Shown: positions 23,302 through 35,785, counted from the stretch's first letter. The stretch is DNA of 64,000 nt from Clusia tigrina (GCA_920105625.2 OV050032.1:12557307-12621306); one strand, 5' to 3'. A program made the numbers and translations. Notes: generated from the sequence alone by a model not told the origin.

Positions 23302-26300
23302 CGTACACGAGCAATTGAGAAAAAATTAACGCATAGACAAAAATTACCTACGCACTCAGCTTTTGAGTACAAATTGCTCAGCTCGAGCCAGTAACAACGA
23401 CTACCAAATTACTTAGCCTGCAAGAAAACGAACAACAACAACAACAACAACGACAACACCAAACAAGCTGCAAACTCTGACAATGAATGGACAGACATGA
23501 GTAATTATGTAATTGCTGAGGATGAAGTACGGCGCAGCTTCGAGCAACAGATTGGTCAAGAGCGGCCCGCACAAAGTGCCACCACCAACTAATTATGTAT
23601 GAGTATATATATACTTAATATACATATATATATATACTTAACACACATTGCGGCAACAGGTCAATGACTTATGCAAGCGACAGGGAATTTATGTTCCATT
23701 ATTATGTTGGAGTCTAGCAATAATTCATAAGACCACAGTGGACAATTCCAGCAAGTTGCCATTACCTGACAGTGACGTCGAATGTGTCGGAAGGGAAATG
23801 TGGGTCGGCAGTCCCTGGAGTAATCATACCATACTCCAATGACTGTTCATATATTGGTAATAAATCCAAGAATGACAAAACACAAGATTGCACCTTGTGG
23901 TCTTACTCTCCGGTTTGACCCCTTGAACGCTGCTGTTCTTCCCTATCATCTTGACCAGAAGTCATTCTATGAAATTCACACTGAGGACGTTTAGGAATGA
24001 CGATGAGATATGAGGCGATTCAACAGGCTGGCTTAAGATTCATATTAGCTCCAACTTGTGTGTCTTATAGGTTAGGTAGGAGTGGCCGCCCAGTTTGCCA
24101 AAAGCACACTTGAGCAGACATAATGGCCCATTGTGATACCACGGTGTGTTTTATAGAACACCAACAAAGTTGTTTTATTAATAAAATACAGAAACATTTA
24201 TGAAAAGCGGGACATTTGTTTGTTTGTTTGATAGTTTCTTTGGTGGCATTTCGTTAGCTGGAAACTTTATTTTATAGTATTCAGTATTTAAAAAATATTT
24301 CGGGCAGGGTATGCAGGAGTACGCCGCGAGTGTTTAGTTGGGTAAATGAACTGCTAATCCCCAAAATAGTGATATACACAATAGTTATTATTCTATTTGC
24401 TCTAAAGCGTGAGCAATGCTCAACCTTGGCACTGTCCCCACCAGCTGATTTCTTTATAACAATAACGTCCATTTGGTTATTTTGTTGTGTATTGCCTTCG
24501 GTCTGAATCGAATATGAACTGATATGCATACATCTGTGTGTCATGTGGAACTCAATTGGTAATTTCCGAAATTTCCAGTTAACATCCTCTCTGCTCGTAC
24601 CTAGCGAACAAGACCATTCCACATGCAGTTCTTTTGTTTATTTTCCCTTTTCCTTTTTGCTTGTTTTTTATAAATTGTTATTAAGAAACAAACAAACAAT
24701 ACATCTGCATAAATTCCACACCGATGTCGCCTCGCACTCATCGCTGGCTGTGGACGCAGTCCCAACCAACCACAGCCGCATCACTGCCGCTGACACAGTT
24801 TCAGCTTGCGTGGTGCGATTGGGCGTTTTAACCTCCAAAAATACAATTTCGTAGCAATGATGCGCAAACGTTGGCTGCTTCTTTGTCATAACTTTTCACT
24901 ACAAAACGACGCTGCTGCCATCAGCAGCCACTGTTGTTGTTGTTGTTGTTGTTGTTGATAGTGTTGGGGCCGCACCTCGACTGCTACGTAATTCAGCGCA
25001 GATCGAACGAAGATCGCACCAATTTCTGGTTAAATGTCATATCTGCTTAGCGTGTTGATGACCTTAGTCAATAAAATTACCTACAATACAACGGCAACAA
25101 CAACAGCAACAACAATAACAACACTGGCAATTATACGTCTTTTACCACACATCAGTTAAGCTTTTGCCTCGCGAGTAAGATTGACTCGCCTGCTGAAGGC
25201 TTCGGCTCTAGCAGCTGCCGCCAGCTGATTGCACTGGGCTCCCACAGGCCCATTCTACCTGCCTATGGATGTTGTAATCACATAATTTTCACATATTAGT
25301 GGCTGTTGTTGTTGTTGTTGTTGTGGTTCTCTTATTTATGTGCCTCTATGGCTATCATGTTGGCTTTCGTGTTTGTCTGCCACGATACGAGTATTCCATC
25401 AAGTTGAGTGACTGCGTCAACGTGTTCCCAAATGTCTGCAGTCTCTCTGCTCCAAGTATCCAACAAAACTATTGATAGTGTCTTCGGTTTGCGGCCGCTC
25501 AAATTGGGGCAGTTTTTGTGTTCCATTTTCGCAGATGCCGCCAACTCATTCACATATGATTTTATTAATATTTGTTATTTTTTTTCAAATTTATTATTTT
25601 TTTACTAATTTTATGCACAATTGTTCAATGAAGCGCTTGCATAACGTTTTTTATTTTTACTTTTTCTTTTCTCATTTAATTGTTATTCATATTGTGTTTG
25701 GTGGATGCGCTGCTGCTGAGCTCATAATTTGAGTAACTTCCGCAGTTACTCAAACCCGGTGGCATTCGCTTAATTGTAAAATTAATAAAAGATAAACAGC
25801 CTCGCCAAGGTGAGCTCTTCTTAATCGCACAATCCGTAGAAGCGGCATTAGATTTAAATGAAATCCATCATCTCAGGCGCACGTTTTCAGCCGAGCGTCA
25901 GCTTCCTCACAATTCGCACGGCACTGTTTTATGAACATTTTCCAATGATGATACTCCGCCTGAACTGCGACTATCAACGGTTAAGAGCTGACATTTTGGA
26001 AAGGATTATATACTACATATATAGAAAGGATTAGGATTTTGACAATTTCGAAGGGACACGTGAAATTTACTTAAGAGACATTTTCACTTCCATTGTAGTG
26101 ACACTGACATATGAAGCCCGACAGTAAGATGTGCGAACACAGTTTCGCGACTATGCTCCTTTCAGCTGTGGCGTAACATACTACCAGGGCAGTCAGTAAG
26201 CAGGCCGATGGAAGATATACTTCCCTTTACTAGTGGATTCATTGCAGTCACTGAAAATGACTGCAGTGTTGTGAATTTCATCAGTTTTTGAATGCATTGC

Positions 26301-26719
26301 AGTGTTTTGAATGCACTCAGTTTTGGAGAGGTCACAACAAATGCGGAGGTAGTCACTTGCTTTTGCAGCAGCTTTGCTTCGATGGATAGGAGGTCATAGA
26401 AACTCATTGGAAGTGAATAGAAAGAAGTCAGGCAGTCATTTCAAGACACTCTTAAAGCAGTGATTGGAAACACTTCGTATGGCAAATGACTTCAAAAAAT
26501 TACTGCATAATGGGATATTTTGAAATTCAAATTATTTGTTCGCTTCAATGTTGATCCCAGTTCCTTCAATCCGTATTCACGTATAGAAAAAGTTCCAATG
26601 AATTGCTAACACAGTCGAGTCAGAAGAGTGAGGTTTTCAGTCTAAAATATTCGAAGTATTCTACAACCCAATCAGTTTAGAGTCAGAGAGCTCAGTCTCA
26701 CGTGACAATGCGGTTGGAT
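23302..26719. other. Gene-free spacer
   Basis: CAA/TTG runs at 23433-23452, 24932-24957 and 25303-25325, an AT run near 23600-23637, and one dispersed repeat copy at 24071-24150. ORFs up to 113 codons have no recognisable feature. Confidence 0.5.
24071..24150 (+). repeat. Dispersed TAGGT/GTGATACC repeat, copy 2
   Basis: GTTAGGTAGGAGTGGCCGCC followed by TTTGCCAAAAGCACACTTGA and ATTGTGATACCACGGTG. It is nearly identical to the central part of the copies at 41.8 kb (inverted) and 58.5 kb, but is cut short after CACGGTGTG. Confidence 0.8.
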
Positions 26720-27765
26720 CTGACTCTGAATACTTTTTTAGAAATCTGATTTTTTAAGGTTTAAGAGTGATTTCACTCTGGAGATTTGTTTGGAATTCTA
26801 ATTTTTGAGGGTTTGAGAGTGATTTGACTCTGAAGACTTTTTTGGAATCCTGATTTTTGAGGGTTTAAGAGTGATTTGACTGTGGTGATTTGTTTGGAAA
26901 TCTGACTTTTGAGGATTAAGTGTGATTTGACTCCGAAGACTTTTTTGGAATCCTGATTTTTGAGGGTTTAATGGTGATTTGACTCTGGAGATTTGTTTCG
27001 AATTCTGATTTTTTAGGGTTTAAGAGTGATATGGCTCTGGCAATTTGTTTGGGAAACTGATTTTTGAGGGTTTAAGAGTGATTTGACTTTGGAGATTTCT
27101 CTGGAATTTTGATTTTTGTGGTTTAAGTGTGATTTGACTCTGGAGATTTGCTTGGAATTGTGATTTTTGAGGGCTGAAGAGTGATTTGACTCTGGCAATT
27201 TGTTTGGAATTCTGACTTTTGAGGGTTTAAGAGTGATTTGGCTCTGAAGATTTGTTTGGAATTGTGATTTTTGAGGGTTGAAGAGTGATTTGACTCTGGC
27301 AATTTGTTTGGAATTCTGACTTTTGAGGGTTTAATAGTGATTTGACTATGGCAATTTGTTTGGAATTCTGACTTTTGAGGGTTTAAGAGTGATTTGACTC
27401 TGGAGATTTGTTTGGAATTGTGATTTTTGAGGGTTGAAGAGTGATTTGACTCTGGCAATTTGTTTGGAATTCTAACTTTTGAGGGTTTAATAGTGATTTG
27501 ACTCTGGAGATTTGCTTGGAATTGTGATCTTTGAGGGTTGAAGAGTGATTTGACTCTGGCAATTTGTTTGGAATTCTGACTTTTGAGGGTTTAAGAGTGA
27601 TTTGACTCTGGAGATTTGTTTGGAATTGTGATTTTTGAGGGTTGAAGAGTGATTTGACTCTGGCAATTTGTTTGGAATTCTGACTTTTGAGGGTTTAATA
27701 GTGATTTGACTATGGATATTTGTTTGGAATTCTAACTTTTTTTGGAATTCTGATAATTAAAGCTT
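26720..27765 (+). repeat. ~52-bp satellite-like array, about 20 copies
   Basis: The unit is about 52 bases: AGTGATTTGACTCTGGAGAT, then TTGTTTGGAATTCTGATTTT, then TGAGGGTTTAAG. In the right half two unit types alternate (TCTGGCAATTTG..TTCTGAC versus TCTGGAGATTTG..TTGTGAT), giving a 104-base higher-order period. The left units are more diverged. Minus-strand ORFs through the array are repeat by-products. Confidence 0.95.
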
Positions 27766-28589
27766 ATTTGATTGACTTGGATAATTCTTTTTAGATTTGA
27801 TAGTGAGTTGATATTTTTATAGTGAGTTAAGATATCCAAAGTTCTTCTTCTGTGTTCCACACGAGGTCATAGCTGGATTCCTTGATATGTGACGCAACTC
27901 AGATAATGTCAAATTCGGTATTTGAAGAATCTTCTTTCGCATATGTGCGTTTAGATTGCTGTGATTTTGACGGACAGTAGAACGAGAAATCAGATTTATG
28001 GTGAACCGTTACGGAACTTTGGAAAGTAGTTACACCAGTCTCCAGATAATCTACGTTAAGTGAATGGGACGCTCTATATGAGAGCATTGCAAAGGATCCT
28101 CAATTGTAGGAGGCAACAAACTACAGCAAATGGCACACGAGCAGGACAATGAGAATTGAGGAAGTAAGGTGAGTGATAATCGTCAACACAGTTTTGATGT
28201 TTTATAGAATTTCTCGCATAAAATGTTCTTTAAATTTTTCTAATGACAAAATTTTATTAGTTATTGTAGAATGGCCCCAACGGCAGATAATCAAATTATT
28301 TTATTTAACGAGTATTTTTTACTCAGCTGGATTTCATTGAACAAGAAAATAGTTGACTTAGGTAAACAAACGAACATGAATACTGAATGTGAACACTATT
28401 CATCAGACTACAAGTCAATGGAGGAAGCCACGCCCACGCCACTCACTGTCAACATGTCTAAATAGTGCTGAAAAACTACGTTTAAAGTTTGAGCCCCATG
28501 TTTAAATAACAATTACACTTCAATAACAAAACAGTTGGAAGTGCTAATAAAGATGCGCTTCGAACTGACTTGAATGAGCAATAATTGTT
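27766..28589. other. Gene-free spacer
   Basis: No supported gene or repeat. A 64-codon ORF at 28271-28465 has no recognisable domain. Confidence 0.5.
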
Positions 28590-28800
28590 ATTGTTATTGT
28601 TATTATTATACCTTACACCATAATTAATTATGAGTGCAAGGTGTTGGGGGAATGAGTACTAGCTACAGAGGCTTTCGACTCGAAGAGAAAAAGATTTTTT
28701 TTATAGAAAGAAGCATTTTGGAGACCACGCCCGTGGCAGGAATTGAACCTGCGACCCTGAGCAATAATAATAACAATAATAATAATAATAATAATGAAAT
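28590..28800 (-). mobile_element. tRNA-derived SINE-like element, copy 2
   Basis: On the minus strand the tRNA-like part reads GGGTCGCAGGTTCAATTCC, a good B box, then TGCC and the linker GGTCTCCAAAATG. The 3' end is GGTGTAAGGTATAATAATAA. The B box, linker and tail match the copy at 965-1165. The tRNA-like head is truncated at its 5' side and abuts an (ATT)n run, so simple sequence lies at both ends. Confidence 0.7.
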
Positions 28801-29053
28801 ATCAAACACAAAATAGTAAAGAAAAGAAAACTGACAAACAAAATAATTCAGCAATTTGCTTTTGAGTTTTATTAATTTCGATAAAACTTCAGACACTGGA
28901 CTAGAAGCTCACACACAGAGGGTTGCCAAATCGACAGCGGAATCGTCAACGGAATGGAGCTGATTAGCAATTGCTGCTAAGATCACATACAAATGCATTC
29001 CTCCTGCACGCGTGTACGCCGCAGCAGGCTGCTATGAGAGGCCTAAATAAAAC

Positions 29054-29252
29054 TCAGGCTTCGGGGCCAACGGGCAGGTGGGCGCCCTCCGGTTGGAAGC
29101 CGTTCTCGTCGGCCAGATAGTTGAGCGTATAGTGTACGCCATCCGGACCCACCCAGGTCACTGTTCCCTGCACGGAAATAGCCTCGTTCTCGGTGCCGGC
29201 GTTCTTCAGAGTGGCGCTCTCCATACGCGAGACACCATCGCTGGTTTCGAAA

Positions 29253-29305
<53 letters not shown>

Positions 29306-29729
29306 GAAAAGACAATAAAAAAATTATGAAAGGAAAGAAAACAAAATAAATAATAAAAAAATTATGTGAAAAAATCCCAAAAAAAACAAACGGCCAAAAA
29401 AAATATGTAAATAAAAATAAAGCCGCAAAACAAAAGCAAAGGTTATCCACATCAACAAAACAGTTTTGTTTTTGTTCTTTTGTGTTTCTGTTTGTCTTTT
29501 GTTTTTATAAATTGTTTTTATTTATTAATGATTTTTGGCTCTTCGTTGAAACTCTCTGCGCAGGCGCGCGCACTTACGCAAAATTGTAGCCATCGACGCC
29601 GATGTTCTCGCTGTCGTATTTCAATATCTGCGCGTTCTGGGGATCGTCGCCGCCGACTGCAGCAGGAGCGGCCGCGGCGAGGCACGCCGCCCACGCGCAC
29701 ACAACTGCGAATACAACCGGGTACTTCAT
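29054..29729 (-). CDS. RR-1 cuticle protein, NIGVDGYNF subgroup
   Basis: A secreted chitin-binding cuticle protein of 116 residues, complement(join(29054..29252,29578..29729)). Exon 1 gives the signal peptide MKYPVVFAVVCAWAACLAAA and a linker with NAQILKYDSENIGVDGYNFA. The intron is 325 bp, the longest in the cluster, phase 2. Its acceptor AG follows directly on a (TG)n microsatellite that replaces the usual pyrimidine tract. Exon 2 starts FETSDGVSRMESATLKNAG and continues with VTWVGPDGVHYTLNY, ADENGF and AHLPVGPEA. It is the sister of the gene at 23.2 kb, sharing the linker and the W-V-x-PDG signature. AATAAA lies downstream on the minus strand at 28868-28873. Confidence 0.93.
29255..29303 (-). 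repeat. (TG)n microsatellite at the splice acceptor
   Basis: About 24 CA dinucleotides on the plus strand, read as (TG)n in the transcript. The run ends two bases before the AG acceptor of the 29.1-29.7 kb gene's intron. Confidence 0.95.
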
Positions 29730-29841
29730 CTGGTGGTCGGGTGTGAGCGCCTTTGTTGCTGCCTTGTTTGAGGCTAATTCAAACGTTTTTTCGGGACTGT
29801 TCAATCGAGACTACTGCGCACGTTAATGCGCCGAGCAAAAG

Positions 29842-29850
29842 CTTTATATA
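29842..29850 (-). promoter_or_regulatory. TATA box of the 29.7 kb gene
   Basis: TATATAAAG on the minus strand. A GCAGTAGT initiator-like sequence follows about 33 bases downstream, near 29817. Confidence 0.7.
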
Positions 29851-30534
29851 CAAATACAACTAATTAACATTGAGGCGAAAGAAGTTTTCTTACTACTGCC
29901 CAAAATCCGAAACCGAAAAAAACTAAAAACAATAATTAAAAAAAGGCAAAATCGAAATAAATAAAAAAGATACCATCAAATAAAAAATGAAATAAAACTG
30001 AAAATAAAATCAGAAATTAAGGCAGAGTGTACACACATTTCGGCCGGCGTATGGAGTGAGTGGATTGTCGATTGTCGATCAACGGCAATCAACTGCGCTC
30101 ATTCTGCGCCGCTGTGGTGGCGTGTAGGTTTCTTGAATTCTTCGAGACTCGCTTGTCGCAGTCGGCTCGCCTCGCCCGCCGTCCATTTCAAAATTCCAGC
30201 CAGCTCGGTTCCGCTCTCGCTTTCAGTTTGCGGACGCACATGCCTTAAAAGTTCAAATGGCAAGATAAACCGCCAACCCGTCCCATCTACCAACCCGTCC
30301 CATCGACCAACCCGTCACAAACGGTTTTGCCAAAAATTTGATCTCGAACAAATTTTCAACAGCCAGTAAATCAGTTTGGCGAGTGGTCTGCCATCAAATT
30401 CGATGTACGGGTATTTACGAGCGCGTTTGTCTCACGCGGATCAGTCTGCAGCTACTGCTGCGGCTGCTGCTGCCTCCATTCCGCAACACGGTATCGAACA
30501 CCTTCACAGCCACCCACCGGTGGTCGGTGGGTCG

Positions 30535-30569
<35 letters not shown>

Positions 30570-30577
30570 TTGTTTGT
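30535..30577 (+). repeat. (CTGT)n / (GTTT)n microsatellite
   Basis: About seven TGTC tetramers passing into three GTTT tetramers. Confidence 0.9.
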
Positions 30578-31863
30578 CCGGTATAACGGCTTTTTGATAA
30601 ATTATCTCAATCTCGCACGTTTGTGTTTGCGTAGCGATCGTAAAACTGAAATGAATGCCGCTTGCTGGCTGGGCTGGCAACCGATCCCAGGCCGCTTCGT
30701 ATTAGCTGCTCCGGTTTCAAATGCCTTTTTAATTGGACAATTAGCGTATTTATGCGCACCACCAGCATGCAATTTCGGAGCCGAACGGGGGAGGACACAC
30801 TCAGAGTGTTGGGCACACATCTGTAATTAATTCTTACCCAACTCAGTAATACGCAACTTGTTGGGCCACGGCCACTCTAAGCTATTTAAACGAGCTGCAA
30901 GGCAGTACCGAGCAAGCAGCCAAGTCAGCTGAGACCACAACAACTCCTCCCAAATCGGTTCGGCAAGACGCATCCATCAGCAGTTGGTTTCATGCAACTC
31001 TGCCATTCTACTGCTCAGGTGGCTGAGGATCTGTATATAATTGTACGTTTGCGCCCTTGGAAAAGTCTCATGAATAAAGTCTCAAGCATGTACGCAAGGG
31101 TGAACGCCACTTCATTGAACCAATCATTTCTAGAATGGAAGTGAAGTACCCAGCAGGAACTAGAGGCAGTTAGCGGAATGATATACTCGTATATCCCAGG
31201 TTAATTTGGCATAACACTCCCCTGATGCGGTAGAGAAGCACTTCATATGAATGGAGAACTGTACACCTATTCCAAATGGGCAAAACCAATGTAGACTATT
31301 TTCATTCATTTATCGTTCTTAGGTAGGTTTGGCAGGCGCATCACCAATAACCCAGTAATGCCACTTAGACCACCAGTTGGGTCCGTTGTGAGGATGATTA
31401 TCGTTCTTACGGAGTTACCAGTTTTTCCCACAGACCCAGTACCCAGTTCCCATATACATAATATGTTTGATCAGAATTTTTTGATTTCTTCAACTCAAAG
31501 CACAAGTTCGCGACATTAGGTATGAGAGGTTCGTTAAGAGTGTTATAGGAGACACTCCCACCCTGAAAGATTGAATTGAATACAAACTTACTACATGCGA
31601 AACAAACCCTGATATTTATGTTTTCAGTTCCTTGGAAAAGCGAGAATTTCCCAAGTTCTTTGCTTTTATAGTGTACTGAACGATTTGTATAATTTACCCA
31701 ACCATTTGAGGGATAATGTTGTAGACTGTGGAGTATCAAAACTCGACTTTTCCAAGCAGCTTCCGGAATCAGAATATTTTATGTAAAATTAAACTGGTGA
31801 AGTATTTATATCTACATGAAACTCATGCTGCACTGCTCAAGGTTGAGTTCGAGAAGTTTCCTT

Positions 31864-32003
31864 CGTCAGAGAAAGAAAGCTCAGGTATGCTTTCCTTTAC
31901 TATTGTAGTCACCTATTGATGAGATTTACCCCACGTCAGAGCAAGAAAGCCCAGGTATGCTTTCTTTTACTATTGTAGTCATCTATTGATGAGATTTACC
32001 CCA
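31864..32003 (+). repeat. 70-bp tandem duplication
   Basis: Two adjacent 70-base copies start CGTCAGAG and end TTTACCCCA. I count about four differences, so the duplication is fairly recent. Confidence 0.9.
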
Positions 32004-33603
32004 CATCTAAGTGATGAGCATTTAACTGCAATAGAACCCTTAGAAAAAAAGTGTAGTTTCCTTAACAATGTTGCGAGTACTTTGATTTATGTGGACTGCA
32101 GAGCAATTTATATCACAGACTCACGATTATTGGAACATCCCTAGTGTTGTTGGCATCGCTTTCATGAGTTTTCATGCTTCTGTGGTACTGAAGAACTGAA
32201 CCAACCACTGCCCAAAGCATAACAATTCCTTTAACTCAGCTGAAGATCTAAAAAGTCCGCATAGAACATAGATTCCACACATACGCACGAGTTCAAAACT
32301 TGTCTGCTGTTTGTATGGAACCGTAATGTACCCCACCTAAGCAGACACTCCTTCATTGTGTCCATGATTAGCTTTAAATCAGCGAAGAGGTACTGGCATC
32401 TCATTAATATTTCCAGAGTTAATCAACAGATAAATCATCGTTTCTGCCATTAGTGAGTTATTGTTCAGTTCCGTACTCGCCTTGACTTGGTAAGCGTGTG
32501 TAGCCAACTGACACCAGTTCACGGGTCAAGGTCATATTCAATAATATGACACTTTTGTGAGGAACTCTCTTAGTGGAAAATTTAAATACACGAGTAGCTG
32601 TTGACGCTTGTGGGACATGCCAAGTCGTGGGACAATTTGCGCATACCAGGGAACAGTCATGCGCATGATTGATTTAGGATGCGGTTATACACGAATAAAT
32701 ATATGTTTGCCTACGGGCTCATAGACCCCTTCTACTTAGTATATATTCAATGAATTCTAATTCTAATTAAAAGTATCTTCTTCTTAGAGTGACCGAAGAT
32801 GTTCACCTTTGAAATTAGGCCTTATCGGATCAGCCATTTGTCACGTGACACCAACTCGTCTGCTGATGACTTCTTAAATAGTTTCAAACAAATTAGCATA
32901 TTTGTCTCAGAGCACACAGACGTTCTGACAAACCAGTCTCATTTTGACGGTCTCATTAGTCCATAAATGAGGGTAGCGCTTAGCTACACACCCGTAGATA
33001 CGCGACTGAATGTAGCTCCACTGAAAAGCGGATTAGCTGAATGGGCAATTTAAATAACTTGGAATTAATTATTCGTATGTGGCAATTGAAGCAGTTGTAA
33101 TACAAAGTCACTGAGAATGCTACCCAGGCGTTGAGTTAAGCTGATAATACCGAAGGGCACATCGCATTTGAATCGACAGTAATTAAAGAATCAAATGAAA
33201 CATTCAGAAATTAAACTGTAATGTTGCCGTTGCTCTTAAGTCTCAATCGAAAATGTTTGCGGTTCATTGTCAGGACCACAAACGTACTTCTTGATATTTC
33301 GCTCTCCATGCATGCACCTGCCCCGTTGCTATGAAAGGTTATCTCCAGGTAACTTCGTACCATATGTGTGAATACAGGTAAGGATCTGTGAACAAGCGAC
33401 CAAAACTCTGTGGGGAGAATTGGCACTATTCAAATTTTAGCAGGTACATAAAATTAGGAGGCAACATGATGGTTCGGTAAGTCAGGATAACGCCACTGGC
33501 TGCTCACCGCTTCTGTTCACTAGTGAAACTATGTCCTAACCGCAGCACAGTATTCAACCATCTACTAACCTATTCTGCCTGACATTTGAAGGATGGAACT
33601 CAC

Positions 33604-33822
33604 AAACTCCTATGAATGCAGGAAATGTGTGGAGCAAGGCCCAACAGAAACTCTGGAGCATTTACTATGCCTATGCCTAGCAATATCGAAAACGCTCTCA
33701 TCGCATCTAGGACCCCCTGGTTTGAAGTACTAGAAGAGCTTGCACAACTAGGGGTAGTTTCGCTCTTAAGATTTGCTCAGAGCGTCTGCCTGTTCAACGA
33801 TTCATACTACAGCTCTTAAATT
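33604..33822 (+). mobile_element. LINE ORF2 C-terminal fragment with zinc knuckle
   Basis: The first frame reads YECRKCVEQGPTETLEHLLC, a Cys-x2-Cys..His-x4-Cys zinc-knuckle typical of the C-terminus of fly I/Jockey/R1-type non-LTR retrotransposons. After a frameshift near 33710 the next frame gives FEVLEELAQLGVVSLLRFAQ and ends in a stop at 33819. AT-poor 3' sequence ending CCTAACTTAACCTAACCC (about 33873-33891) follows. The fragment is 5'-truncated and frameshifted, so inactive. Confidence 0.75.
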
Positions 33823-34164
33823 GATATCCATTTGGCATCGCAAAGGACCTTGCAGGTCTATGAACCAGTCTCACCTAACTTAACCTAACCCATTCTATCA
33901 GCATGAAGCTGAACTTGGAAATAGAGCTTCTGATTTGTGTTGCCACGTTATTTTCTGATTAGGACCTCTCCTACTTACATATAGTCTAGAGGTCTATGTC
34001 TATCGGTCGACAAACCGTCAAAGAAAAATAGCATATTTTGTATTTTATCACAAGTTTTTATTTATTCATTTCCATTTCTTGTTTGCGTACTAATCGCAGG
34101 ACACACCAATCCAGATTACTCCAAAACGAAGTTCTTCTACAAGTATATTCCGCAAGTTGTGTGC

Positions 34165-34470
34165 TTAGGCAACGGGCAAATGAGCGCCCTCGGGTTGGAA
34201 ACCGTTCTCATCGGCGACGTAGTTGACGGTGTACTTCTGGCCATGCTCATCGACCCAGGAGTATGAGCCGTGCACAACGATGGCTTCGTGATCGCTGCCT
34301 ACATCCTTCAGCACACCCGAGGCATCGTGGGAGGATCCATCGCTGGTCTCGACGCCGAATTTGAAGTTTTCGGGCTGAACATCGGACTCCTGGCGCACAA
34401 CGTGCACATCGCTACCGGGACGAGCGTAGGCGATGGCAAAGAGAGCGGCGAACAGAATGATGAATTTCAT
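34165..34470 (-). CDS. Intronless RR-1 larval cuticle protein, RPGSD subgroup
   Basis: A secreted chitin-binding cuticle protein of 101 residues in a single exon. The signal peptide MKFIILFAALFAIAYA is followed by RPGSDVHVVRQESDVQPENF. The RR-1 domain begins VETSDGSSHDASGVLKDVG at residue 40, continues through SYSWVDEHGQKYTVNY and ADENGF, and ends AHLPVA. The intron found in most of the cluster is absent at the KFG|VET junction. It is almost identical (7 differences in 101 residues) to the intronless gene at 63.3 kb, although 29 kb apart and on the opposite strand. AATAAA signals lie downstream at 34057-34066 (minus). The start is fixed by the MKF signal peptide. Confidence 0.95.
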   Translation of the reverse strand: MKFIILFAALFAIAYARPGSDVHVVRQESDVQPENFKFGVETSDGSSHDASGVLKDVGSDHEAIVVHGSYSWVDEHGQKYTVNYVADENGFQPEGAHLPVA

Positions 34471-34552
34471 TTTGTGTGTTTGTTGTTGGTTTGTCTGCCT
34501 TCCGTATTGAATGATAGAAACTGTTTGGATGACTGTGCAGCGGAGCCGAGTG

Positions 34553-34560
34553 TATTTATA
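34553..34560 (-). promoter_or_regulatory. TATA box of the 34.5 kb gene
   Basis: TATAAATA on the minus strand, about 83 bases upstream of the ATG at 34470; a CACAGTCATC initiator-like sequence lies about 25 bases downstream of it. Confidence 0.75.
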
Positions 34561-35677
34561 CGAAATTGATTTGCAAAAATCTATGCAAACATTTTTAGTA
34601 AAGACGCCTCATAAAAGTCAAACTTATTGAATACGTTCGGGGAAACTGCATCGCAGCAAACTAGTTCTTCAAATGTTTATAACTATTAACGGATACAAAA
34701 TATGCATTTAAATGTCTAATAATAATTTGTGCAAACTTTTTTCTCGTCTCGTTGGGAGGCAAGGCAGGTGGCGAAGGTAATGTCATCGGCTAATTTGAAT
34801 TGTATTCATTTAATAATTGCTCGTGTTCCAAATTCCGCAGCCGAGTAGCAGTGCGTGATCAATTCGAGCGCTGCGCAGGTATCGGCGGCAGCTCCCTGGC
34901 GATCTCTTAATTGCCCGTCGAACATACTGGAGAAATGTGCGCTCATAGCGAATCGTTTAATGAGATAAGAATGAAAGAAACTTGAATTGTGTTCGCCAGT
35001 GGGCAAATTATTCCTACCAAAATCATATGCAAATTATTAGCGAGAAATATTCTATGCAAACTGGAACTGGTGCACGCGCAAACACCCACCTACACGTCCA
35101 CAGCAGATGTAGGAACGGGCATGTTGGCGGTTGTCGGAAGGCACATTCCGTTATGTGCACGGGACTAATAAAATTGTTGAGCACTTGGAAACAACCTCGC
35201 TTAAAAGGTTCAGCTTCAAATCCAAGGTGAAAATACGAGTATGCTCAAAGAATGCGGAGCAAAAGAATTTGCACAGTTGTTGGACAAAAGACGCTTTTGT
35301 TCTTGTCATGACGGTTGTTTGTGGCAAAAATTATTTTGCAGGCACATGGTAAAGTGGGAACCGGTGTCTTCTTACATCATGATCCGACCAAAGGCTGAAC
35401 GAATACTTCTGCTGAAGTTAGAGAACATTTTAAATGGAAGCTTCTCGAACTATTCACCGTAACTCAGCAGAATGCAGCTCAACTCGCACCAAGGTGGAAC
35501 CTTCTGGATGTGCACCTAGAGTTGTATTTTTGAAGCGACAAATTTTTGTCACAAGGAGGCCAAAATGCCAACAAATGTTCCAATTGGCAGTGGCAGCAAA
35601 CAACTCATGTAGTGATACACGAAGTAATCATTCTCAATTTTTTCAGGAAGATCTTTATAGTTGTGAACCTAAATCCT
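34561..35677. other. Spacer between divergent cuticle genes
   Basis: AT-rich next to the promoter, then unique sequence with short ORFs only. No gene recognised. Confidence 0.5.
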
Positions 35678-35785
35678 GATAGTTTGAATCCTCGAGATAG
35701 TTTGAATCCTCGTGATAGTTTGAACCCGCGTGATAGGTTGAATCCTCGTGATAGTTTGAATCCTCGTGATAGTTTGAATCCTCGA
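35678..35785 (+). repeat. 18-bp tandem array, 6 copies
   Basis: Six units of GATAGTTTGAATCCTCGT with a few substitutions. As a multiple of three it reads as a repeated hexapeptide (DSLNPR type) inside an ORF of 93 codons; no other coding evidence. Confidence 0.9.

Larger units (their letters stand above)
29851..33603. other. Gene-free spacer
   Basis: The spacer holds A-rich sequence, a triplicated ACCAACCCGTCCCATC motif (30275-30315), a CTGT/GTTT run (30535-30577), a tandem 70-bp duplication (31864-32003) and a diverged TTAGGTAGG..CACTTAGACCACC segment near 31320-31375. No supported gene. Confidence 0.5.

Noticed and set aside
29253..29302. Cys/Val repeat start of an ORF joined to exon 2 of the 29.1 kb gene
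   Set aside because: It is translation of the intronic TG microsatellite; exon 1 with a signal peptide and donor site lies at 29578-29729.
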